Position numbers and translations under genes: made by a program. Of a stretch of 7,162 nucleotides of DNA, positions 1-5,597 are shown piece after piece. The notes under the pieces were generated by a model. The model did not search any database. It saw only the letters and a list, made by a program, of their open reading frames with translations, and was not told the origin of the DNA. This DNA is from an uncultured Lachnospiraceae bacterium (GTDB lineage Bacteria > Bacillota_A > Clostridia > Lachnospirales > Lachnospiraceae). Location: the NCBI GenBank assembly GCA_902795715.1, contig CADBME010000004.1:1-7162 (forward strand), read 5' to 3'. Each line of letters begins with the position of its first letter. Position 1 is the first letter of the stretch.

Positions 1-3
1 AGG

Positions 4-1044
4 CTAGCCCATAATGATCTTTCGGATATCATTTCCCATAACGACCATCATCAGGGCAAGCAGAAGAACAAGACCGACCAGATGGACCATCCCCTCCTTC
101 TCCGGAGGAATCTTCTTGCCGCGTATGATTTCAAGGATAATAAAGAGCAGGCGTCCACCGTCCAGAGCCGGTAAAGGCAGAAGGTTCATGACGCCCAGGT
201 TGGCGCTCAGCATGATGGCAAAGGACAGCATGGTTAAAAAGGCCGCCCTGACACCATAGATAATACTCTGTTCATAGGAATCTCCGATCGTATTCACGAT
301 TCCCACGGGACCGGACAGGTCATTGAGCGAGGCATGTCCGGTGACCAGATACTTAAGACTCTGTATGACCACTTTAATCTGAAAAGTCATTTCATACCAG
401 CCGTACTTTATGACACCGAAGAGGTTTTGCTTTACCGTTTTTCCTCCCTGGATGCCCAGAATATAGAAACCCTGTGAGGGGTCGCTCTTGCGGTGAACCC
501 GCACTGTGTTTTCCCGGCCATCCCTCAGATAGGTTACGTCCACGTCGGCCTGGTCGGCATGAAAGAAATTGTATAGGGTGATATCCCCGAAAACATGAAC
601 AGGCGAATTGTTGAGCCTGAGAATCTCATCCCCCTTCTGCAGTCCTGCCTCATAGGCACCGCTGTCCTCCAGTACATTGGAGATGACAGGGAGCTGAGCT
701 CCGTCCATGCCGATCAGAATCATACCGAAAAGAAAGGCCAGGATGAAATTGAAAAATGGCCCGGCAAATATGATGGAAAACCTGGCCAGGGGACCCTTGC
801 TGTTGAGGGAGCCTTCACTGTCATCCTCCCCGTCTTCCCCTTTCATGATACAGCAGCCACCCAGGGGAAGGGCCTTGATCCCGTAAACCGTCTCCCCGAT
901 CTTTTTCCCGATCAGGGTCGGACCGATACCTACGGCGAACTCCTCCACACAGACCCCGTTTAACTTGGCCAGGAGAAAATGGCCAAACTCATGAAATACG
1001 ACGATAACCATAAAAAGGAGAATCGCCAGAATGATTTTAAACAT
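4..1044 (-). CDS. rseP: RseP/RasP-type site-2 intramembrane zinc metalloprotease
   Basis: Polytopic membrane protease of the M50 (site-2 protease) family, which cuts transmembrane segments of regulators such as anti-sigma factors after a first external cut. The 346-residue protein shows the zinc motif HEFGH at residues 18-22 inside the first hydrophobic segment, a second hydrophobic segment near 90-112, a PDZ-like domain around 115-185 (AYEAGLQKGDEILRLN core), and the C-terminal membrane part with NLLPLPALDGG (residues 287-297), whose Asp is the third zinc ligand in this family. A last hydrophobic helix follows near 320-336. Length matches Gram-positive RasP. The ATG overlaps the end of dxr by 8 bases (ATGTTTAA), with a purine-rich AAGGAAAG ribosome site inside dxr, so translation is probably coupled. 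The TAG stop lies 3 bases from the window edge, so the gene is complete. Its natural substrate cannot be told from the sequence. Confidence 0.96.
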   Translation of the reverse strand: MFKIILAILLFMVIVVFHEFGHFLLAKLNGVCVEEFAVGIGPTLIGKKIGETVYGIKALPLGGCCIMKGEDGEDDSEGSLNSKGPLARFSIIFAGPFFNFILAFLFGMILIGMDGAQLPVISNVLEDSGAYEAGLQKGDEILRLNNSPVHVFGDITLYNFFHADQADVDVTYLRDGRENTVRVHRKSDPSQGFYILGIQGGKTVKQNLFGVIKYGWYEMTFQIKVVIQSLKYLVTGHASLNDLSGPVGIVNTIGDSYEQSIIYGVRAAFLTMLSFAIMLSANLGVMNLLPLPALDGGRLLFIILEIIRGKKIPPEKEGMVHLVGLVLLLALMMVVMGNDIRKIIMG

Positions 1045-2197
1045 AACTTTCCTTTCCGTCCATGAAACGGTATACCCTCTCTTCCGTCTCCAGAATACTT
1101 TCCAGATCCGGATGAGAAATCAGCTTGTGATGATCCATACACCGTTCAATCCACATAGTGATGTCTTTGTATTCTATTTTCTTTTCCAGGAAAAGGGCCA
1201 CAGCTTTTTCATTAGCCGCATTGAAAACCGTGGGCATACTGCCTCCGGTCTTGCCTGCCGAAAGGGCCAGAGCAAGTCCCCGGAAGACCCCGTAATCCGG
1301 ATCCTCAAAAGTAATCTTTGAAAGAGCTGCAAAATCCAGACGGTCACCAGCCAGCATACGGCGCTCAGGGTAGAAAAGAGCGTATTCGATGGGAACCTTC
1401 ATGTCCGGCGTTCCCAGCTGGGCTATGATGGCCCCGTCCACGTACTGGACCATGGAGTGAATAATGCTCTGAGGCTGAACCAGAACCTTGATCCGGTCAT
1501 AATCCACATCAAAAAGCCAATGGGCTTCCATAACTTCCAGCCCCTTATTGACCATGGTGGAAGAATCGATGGTGATCTTCTTTCCCATGGCCCAGTTGGG
1601 GTGCTTTAAAGCCTGGTCCAGGGTAACGTGATCAAGCTGGTCTTTTGTAAATCCCCGGAAGGGACCACCGGATGCAGTCAGGAGGATCCGATCCACATCC
1701 TGAGGCCGGTTTCCCTGCAGGCTCTGGAAGATGGCAGAATGTTCACTGTCCACCGGCAGGATGGCTGATCCGTATTCTCTGGCCATATCCATAATCAGAT
1801 GCCCGGCCGTAACCAAAGTCTCCTTGTTGGCCAGAGCAATATCCTTGCCTTTTCTTATGGCTTCCATAGTGGGGCGTATTCCCATCATACCCACCACGGC
1901 GGTCACTACCACGTCCGCATCGGAGTATCCGGCAGCTGCGATCAGACCGTCCATACCATAAACAATCTCCGGCCTCTCTTCCATGGAAGCAAGTTCTTTC
2001 TCCAGTTCTCCGGCCAGACTTTCATTTCCTATACTGACCAGACCCGGTTTAAACTCCATGATCTGTTCTTTCAGAAGTTCTTTGTTGGATCCTGCCGCAA
2101 GAGCGACCACCGAAAGCTCGTCGGAATGTTCTCTGATCACTTCAAGAGTCTGGGTTCCTATGGATCCTGTAGATCCTAATATTGTTACTTTTTTCAT
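1037..2197 (-). CDS. dxr: 1-deoxy-D-xylulose 5-phosphate reductoisomerase
   Basis: Second enzyme of the MEP pathway: it converts 1-deoxy-D-xylulose 5-phosphate to 2-C-methyl-D-erythritol 4-phosphate with NADPH and a divalent metal, in the cytosol. The 386-residue protein is full length. Visible motifs are the N-terminal nucleotide-binding GSTGSIG (residues 8-14), ALANKETLV (121-129), the metal ligands in LPVDSEH (Asp150, Glu152), ASGGPF (175-180) with the substrate-binding Ser, HPNW (199-202) of the flexible loop, and SSTMVNKGLE (212-221), whose last Glu is the third metal ligand. These match the spacing of the E. coli enzyme. The ATG overlaps the cdsA stop as ATGA; the ribosome site (GGTGGG) is modest, which favours translational coupling. 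Presence of dxr shows that the host makes isoprenoids by the MEP route; the product feeds the substrate of UppS encoded two genes upstream. Confidence 0.97.
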   Translation of the reverse strand: MKKVTILGSTGSIGTQTLEVIREHSDELSVVALAAGSNKELLKEQIMEFKPGLVSIGNESLAGELEKELASMEERPEIVYGMDGLIAAAGYSDADVVVTAVVGMMGIRPTMEAIRKGKDIALANKETLVTAGHLIMDMAREYGSAILPVDSEHSAIFQSLQGNRPQDVDRILLTASGGPFRGFTKDQLDHVTLDQALKHPNWAMGKKITIDSSTMVNKGLEVMEAHWLFDVDYDRIKVLVQPQSIIHSMVQYVDGAIIAQLGTPDMKVPIEYALFYPERRMLAGDRLDFAALSKITFEDPDYGVFRGLALALSAGKTGGSMPTVFNAANEKAVALFLEKKIEYKDITMWIERCMDHHKLISHPDLESILETEERVYRFMDGKESYV

Positions 2198-3003
2198 TGC
2201 AATCCCACCACTAAAACAAGCATATAGTAAATAATGGGGGCCGTGAAGATCACACTGTCAAAACGGTCAAGAATCCCTCCATGGCCCGGAATCAGGTTAC
2301 TGTAATCTTTAATCTCATAGTTTCTCTTTATAGCTGAGGCCCCCAGGTCACCCACAATACTGATCAGGGCTCCCACCAGGCAGATGAGGGCAAAGGTCAG
2401 GGGGACATTATAGTCAAGGCCGATAAAAGTCCGCGCGGCCATCCCGTAGATAAAACCCAGGATTCCGGCGCCCAGGATCCCTCCTATACCGCCTTCCACC
2501 GTCTTCTTTGGGCTAAGGACCGGGGACATCTTATGCTTTCCGAAAAGGCGGCCTGCGCAGTAAGCCAGGGTATCGTTTCCCCAGGCACTCAAAAAGACCA
2601 GGATGATCATAAAGCCTCCGTTGTTGAGGTTCCGGATCAGATAGATGCAGGAGAGCATGACTGTCACATAGAACATGGCAAAGAAGGCAATGGCCGTCTG
2701 GTTGATATGAAAGCGGGGAAATGTAAATACATATACCGTTAAAAGAAGAATCAGAACGAGAAGCATAAGGGGAATCGTATACTGGTCAAGGCCCATAAAG
2801 AGCAGGAGATAATAAAGAATGGTCCCCGTATAGCAGATCACTCCCAAAGCACTTTTCTCTACTCCGACTACACGGAGGAGCTCGAAGACACCCATCAGGG
2901 AAATGGCTGCCGTGGCAGCCAGGGTAACAAATCCGCCCTGATAGAGAATGACGATGGCAAGAATCACCAGAACTATACCGCTTAATAATCTCTGTTTAAA
3001 CAT
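2194..3003 (-). CDS. cdsA: Phosphatidate cytidylyltransferase (CDP-diglyceride synthase)
   Basis: Integral membrane enzyme that condenses phosphatidic acid and CTP into CDP-diacylglycerol, the branch point for phosphatidylglycerol and related lipids. The 269-residue sequence is strongly hydrophobic with about seven or eight likely membrane segments, and carries the family signature near the C-terminus (residues about 223-249): SAIKR, then KDYSNLIPGHGGILDRFDS, with the paired Lys/Asp and the GHGG-DR-D core intact. A second conserved block, SPKKTVEGGIGG, occurs about 60 residues earlier. Length fits the family. The start ATG shares one base with the uppS stop (TGATG), and GGGGGAG in the end of uppS serves as the ribosome site, so the two are almost certainly on one transcript with coupled translation. 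Confidence 0.96.
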   Translation of the reverse strand: MFKQRLLSGIVLVILAIVILYQGGFVTLAATAAISLMGVFELLRVVGVEKSALGVICYTGTILYYLLLFMGLDQYTIPLMLLVLILLLTVYVFTFPRFHINQTAIAFFAMFYVTVMLSCIYLIRNLNNGGFMIILVFLSAWGNDTLAYCAGRLFGKHKMSPVLSPKKTVEGGIGGILGAGILGFIYGMAARTFIGLDYNVPLTFALICLVGALISIVGDLGASAIKRNYEIKDYSNLIPGHGGILDRFDSVIFTAPIIYYMLVLVVGLQ

Positions 3004-3728
3004 CAGACTCCCCCAAATCTCCGGTCACGGGAATTGAAAAACTCAATCGCCTTTTCCAGCTCTTTCTTGTTAAAATCCGGCCATAAAACATCGGTAAAAT
3101 AGAATTCGGAATAAGCCAGCTGCCAGAGCATCCAGTTGGAAAGTCTCTGTTCTCCGCTGGTACGGATCATCAGATCCGGATCGGGAATATCCCGGGTATC
3201 CAGATAGGAAGAAAACAGTTCTTCTGTGATTTCCTCCTCCTTCAGAGCTCCGCTTTTTACATCAGCCCCGATCCGTCTCATGGCCCGCACCATCTCATCC
3301 CGGCTTCCGTAATTGAGAGCGATGGTAAAGTTGAGACCGGTGTTTTTAGAGGAAACCTCCTCCAGCTCATCGATAGCCGACCGAATGTCCTCAGCCAGTC
3401 TGGACTTTTCCCCGATGATACGAACCCGCATGTTGTTTTTGGAGGTTCTCTCAATACAATCGATCAGGTAGCGGCGGAGCAGCTTCATCAGGGCATTCAC
3501 TTCTTTGTCCGGCCTTTTCCAGTTCTCTGTAGAAAAGGCATAGACAGTCAGGTACTTGATACCCAGGTCCCATGCATCTTCACAGATCTGTTCCACTACC
3601 TTGGCTCCCTGCCGGTGACCCATGTTTCTCGGCATAAAATGCTTTTTGGCCCAGCGGCCGTTCCCATCCAGTATGATGGCCACATGCGAAGGCACCTGGC
3701 ACATTACCCCATTGATCATACGTTCCAT
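3003..3728 (-). CDS. uppS: Isoprenyl (undecaprenyl) diphosphate synthase
   Basis: Cis-prenyltransferase that adds isopentenyl diphosphate units to farnesyl diphosphate to make undecaprenyl diphosphate, the lipid carrier precursor for peptidoglycan. Also called IspU. With the start chosen here the protein has 241 residues, typical of the family. Motifs: DGNGRW at 21-26 with the catalytic Asp21, FSTENW at 65-70, and the substrate-binding DLMIRTSGEQRLSN (185-198) followed by AYSEFYF with the metal-linked Glu208 and LWP. The frame stays open 38 codons further upstream to a TTG at 3842, but that extension is not conserved in kind, lacks a ribosome site and covers a stem-loop. The ATG used here has AGGAG six bases upstream. 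Chain length of the product (C55) is assumed from the family, not shown. Confidence 0.96.
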   Translation of the reverse strand: MERMINGVMCQVPSHVAIILDGNGRWAKKHFMPRNMGHRQGAKVVEQICEDAWDLGIKYLTVYAFSTENWKRPDKEVNALMKLLRRYLIDCIERTSKNNMRVRIIGEKSRLAEDIRSAIDELEEVSSKNTGLNFTIALNYGSRDEMVRAMRRIGADVKSGALKEEEITEELFSSYLDTRDIPDPDLMIRTSGEQRLSNWMLWQLAYSEFYFTDVLWPDFNKKELEKAIEFFNSRDRRFGGV

Positions 3729-3734
3729 ACTCTT

Positions 3735-3739
3735 CTCCT
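3735..3739 (-). promoter_or_regulatory. Ribosome binding site deciding the uppS start
   Basis: On the minus strand AGGAG precedes the ATG at 3728 by six bases, an ideal spacing. It settles the start against the in-frame TTG at 3842 and a second ATG three codons downstream (3719), neither of which has a comparable site. Confidence 0.85.
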
Positions 3740-3794
3740 GTCGGAGCTTACTAAAGCCCCTTTCATAATATGAGTTTATCTTTAAGAAGCTACG

Positions 3795-3829
3795 GAACAG
3801 GCAGCCGGTTCCCCGGCTGCCTGCTGTTC
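3795..3829 (-). other. Strong intergenic stem-loop between frr and uppS
   Basis: Read as minus-strand RNA, GCAGCCGG pairs with CCGGCUGC across a GGAA loop, a GNRA-type tetraloop. The helix can continue either as an uninterrupted 11 base pairs (CAGGCAGCCGG with CCGGCUGCCUG) or as GAACAG with CUGUUC after a three-base bulge, giving 14 pairs. It begins 27 bases after the frr stop. No uridine run follows on the minus strand, so it does not look like a canonical intrinsic terminator. A partial attenuator, an RNA-processing site or a 3' stabiliser of the pyrH-frr message is possible; this is inference. Confidence 0.7.
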
Positions 3830-3856
3830 TCTCATTGTTCAAAGGCCCATCGGGTC

Positions 3857-4402
3857 TTAAACGGTAAGGATCTCTTTTGACTTCTTATCGACCGCCGAAT
3901 CCACTTCTTTTACAAACTTGTCGGTCATTTTCTGTACATCTTTCTCCTGACTCTTGCGATCATCTTCCGTAATCTCCTTAGCCTTCTCCGCCTTCTTCAG
4001 GGCTTCATTGGCATCGCGTCGGATATTCCGGATGGCAACCTTGGCAGCCTCACCTTTTTTCTTGACGTCTTTTACAAGAGACTTTCTGTGTTCCTCGGTA
4101 AGCTCCGGGAAAACCAGGCGGACAACCTTGCCGTCATTGGACGGATTGATGCCCAGATCGGATGCCTGGATAGCCTTGGTCACAGCCTTTAAGAGGGAAG
4201 CGTCCCAGGGCTGAATAACAATACTTCTGGGATCCGGAATAGAGATATTTCCCACCTGATCGATCGGGGTTGGTGTCCCGTAATAATCCACCTTAATCTT
4301 GTCAAGGACATGGGGGTTGGCTCTTCCGGCCCGAATGGAATTAAATTCATTATCCAGATTATCCAGTGACTTCTGCATCTTTTCTTCGTATTTTTGTATC
4401 AT
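3857..4402 (-). CDS. frr: Ribosome recycling factor
   Basis: Cytosolic factor that, with EF-G, splits the post-termination ribosome so that subunits can be reused. The 181-residue protein is close to the usual 185. It has the expected layout: an N-terminal helix (MIQKYEEKMQKSLDNLDNEF), the conserved SIRAGRANP segment, a small beta domain with YYGTPTPIDQVGNISIPDPR, then WDASLLKAVTKAIQ and DLGINPSNDGKVVRLVFPEL, and a long charged C-terminal helix pair with RNIRRDAN, whose arginines contact 23S rRNA in the family. The start is clear: GGAGG lies seven bases before the ATG. It follows pyrH after 38 bases with no promoter or terminator visible, so the two are very likely cotranscribed. The stop is followed by an unusually long gap for this cluster. 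Confidence 0.97.
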   Translation of the reverse strand: MIQKYEEKMQKSLDNLDNEFNSIRAGRANPHVLDKIKVDYYGTPTPIDQVGNISIPDPRSIVIQPWDASLLKAVTKAIQASDLGINPSNDGKVVRLVFPELTEEHRKSLVKDVKKKGEAAKVAIRNIRRDANEALKKAEKAKEITEDDRKSQEKDVQKMTDKFVKEVDSAVDKKSKEILTV

Positions 4403-4440
4403 AACCCTTCCTCCAATATATTTGCCTTAGATACTTGTCA

Positions 4441-5169
4441 TTAAACCGTTACCAGCGTTCCGTGAAAATTCCCGCTCATGGTATTTACAATGCTATTGTC
4501 CTCTTCCAGTCCGAATATGACAAGAGGCATTTTATTTTCCAGGCAGAGGATGGTTGCTGTCAGGTCAATGACCTGGAGCTTCTTCTCCAGAACCTCATCC
4601 AGGGAAATCTCATCAAACTTAATTGCATCGGGGTTGACGGCCGGATCACTGTCGTAAACGCCATCAATAGCCTTTGCTAAAAGAATGGCATCCGCCTCGA
4701 TTTCAATAGCCCGAAGGGCTGTGGCTGTGTCCGTGGAAAAATAAGGATGACCTGTTCCCCCGGCAAAAAATACAACCTTTCCTCTCTCCAGAGACCGGAT
4801 GGCCTCATCTTTGGAAAAGAGACTGGTAAAAGCTCCGCACTGGAAAGGAGTAAACACTTCGGTCTCCATACCGGCATGCCGGAACATATCCGAAACATAG
4901 ATACAATTCATAACCGTAGCCAGCATTCCGATCTGGTCTGCCTTGACCCGGTCCATATTCTCACTGGTACGTCCACGCCAGAAATTGCCGCCGCCGATCA
5001 CGATAGCAACCTGCAATCCCCGGTCGGTAATCTCCTTCACCTGTCCGGCAACATCAAGAACCGTTGCCTCATCAAATCCTGTCTTCTTATCCCCGGCAAG
5101 AGCTTCTCCGGATAACTTCAGAAGAACCCTCTTATAGTCATATAAATCTCTCATAAGTCCCTCATCCAT
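4441..5169 (-). CDS. pyrH: UMP kinase (uridylate kinase)
   Basis: Hexameric cytosolic kinase of the amino-acid-kinase fold that phosphorylates UMP to UDP with ATP, supplying all UTP and CTP. Counting from the first ATG (242 residues), motifs are KLSGEAL (18-24), GGGNFWRG (59-66) of the nucleotide site, DQIGMLATVMN (78-88), GGTGHPYFSTDTA (137-149) for UMP binding, AKAIDGVYDSDP (165-176) and DLTATILC near 202-209. The start is slightly uncertain. The first ATG has GGAAGG seven bases upstream. An in-frame ATG at 5154 (MRDLYDYKRVLL) has GAGGG close before it and would give 237 residues, equally normal. In many Firmicutes pyrH directly follows rpsB-tsf; here it instead follows a noncoding-looking interval with its own candidate promoters. 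Confidence 0.97.
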   Translation of the reverse strand: MDEGLMRDLYDYKRVLLKLSGEALAGDKKTGFDEATVLDVAGQVKEITDRGLQVAIVIGGGNFWRGRTSENMDRVKADQIGMLATVMNCIYVSDMFRHAGMETEVFTPFQCGAFTSLFSKDEAIRSLERGKVVFFAGGTGHPYFSTDTATALRAIEIEADAILLAKAIDGVYDSDPAVNPDAIKFDEISLDEVLEKKLQVIDLTATILCLENKMPLVIFGLEEDNSIVNTMSGNFHGTLVTV

Positions 5170-5186
5170 TCAAAAACCTTCCGACT

Positions 5187-5253
5187 CTTCCGGCAATCAT
5201 ATCATTATGGGATTCCCAATTTGCGCATCAAAGATGGGACCTCATACCGGAAG
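5187..5253 (-). other. Possible RNA stem in the pyrH leader
   Basis: On the minus strand CTTCCGG (5253-5247) can pair perfectly with CCGGAAG (5193-5187), and inside it TCCCA (5239-5235) with TGGGA (5218-5214). The closing helix ends about 5 bases before the GGAAGG ribosome site of the first pyrH ATG. It could form only in transcripts that start upstream of 5253. No match to a riboswitch class I can recognise, and such short complementarities can arise by chance. Confidence 0.25.
5204..5231 (-). promoter_or_regulatory. Possible second promoter directly before pyrH
   Basis: Minus strand TTGATG (5231-5226) as -35 and CATAAT (5209-5204) as -10, separated by 16 bases. The -10 matches TATAAT in five of six positions, the -35 matches TTGACA in four of six. 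It would start RNA near 5197, giving a leader of about 28 bases that holds the ribosome site of pyrH. Plausible but weaker than the promoter at 5562-5590. Confidence 0.35.
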
Positions 5254-5274
5254 GATCCGAAAGGCAGCTGAACA

Positions 5275-5487
5275 TCAATCTACAGTTTCCAAAAGGATTC
5301 TCTTCCCTGCTCCCTCATAGCGGATGACAGACTTCCGAAAGCCTTCATCGATATCAAGGAAGCGCAGAAAACCCTCTCTGTACTCCATTACAGGATAGTT
5401 CATGGCCTTAAATCCGGCATGAAATCCGCTGATAATCTCATATGCAGTTTTCCTCGGAATTCCGGACATAAGAACCTTCATGGCCAC
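5275..5487 (-). CDS. Small hypothetical protein, unrecognised
   Basis: I do not recognise this 70-codon frame. It begins with GTG, followed two codons later by ATG (5481), which has AGGT seven bases upstream and is perhaps the better start; a third possible ATG is at 5469. The product (KVLMSGIPRKTAYEII... to ...RILLETVD) is soluble, mixed in charge and rich in aromatic residues, with no signal peptide or membrane segment and no motif I can name. It sits between the lipoprotein gene and pyrH, downstream of a good promoter and in the same direction, so it would be the first gene of that transcript. A TAA lies in frame just upstream, so the 5' end cannot be longer. After its stop a different frame stays open for about 24 codons with protein-like composition, so it may be the front of a broken gene. 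It could also be chance. Confidence 0.4.
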   Translation of the reverse strand: MAMKVLMSGIPRKTAYEIISGFHAGFKAMNYPVMEYREGFLRFLDIDEGFRKSVIRYEGAGKRILLETVD

Positions 5488-5561
5488 TACCTGCTCTCTC
5501 TCCCGACTCCAGAATTAATCCATAATTTCCACGTCGTAAAAGTCAACTTCATACACAAATA

Positions 5562-5590
5562 AGTATATCCGATTCTTCTGCTTTTGTAAA
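5562..5590 (-). promoter_or_regulatory. Sigma-A-type promoter for the pyrH cluster
   Basis: Minus strand TTTACA (5590-5585) and TATACT (5567-5562) are separated by exactly 17 bases; each box matches the consensus in five of six positions. It lies just after the stop of the lipoprotein gene and points towards the small frame and pyrH, with transcription expected to start near 5555. This is the best promoter-like sequence I see in the window and suggests that the cluster has a start of its own here. No terminator is visible between the lipoprotein stop and this site, so read-through from upstream is also possible. Confidence 0.6.
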
Positions 5591-5597
5591 CCTTTTA

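Noticed and set aside
595..963. 122-codon plus-strand frame opposite rseP
   Set aside because: Fully inside the conserved PDZ and N-terminal region of rseP on the other strand; no family resemblance.
1799..2179. Plus-strand frames of 126 and fewer codons opposite dxr
   Set aside because: They overlap the conserved NADPH-binding half of dxr and one another, and show no motif.
4747..5115. Plus-strand frame of 122 codons opposite pyrH
   Set aside because: Antisense to the nucleotide-binding motifs of UMP kinase; no ribosome site or protein-like features.
5493..5508. AGTCGGGAGAGAGAGC as a PyrR-like RNA binding site in the pyrH leader
   Set aside because: Only part of the PyrR anti-antiterminator consensus as I recall it is matched, there is no nearby terminator/antiterminator pair, and pyrH is not a usual PyrR target.
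5518..5546. TTGACT with ATGGAT 17 bases later as another promoter
   Set aside because: The -35 is good but the -10 is poor, and a much better promoter lies 20 to 40 bases upstream.
5515..5556. Short peptide GTG...VYEVDFYDVEIMD ending at TAA, as a leader peptide
   Set aside because: Thirteen codons only, no ribosome site, and it would begin at the predicted transcription start; chance cannot be excluded.
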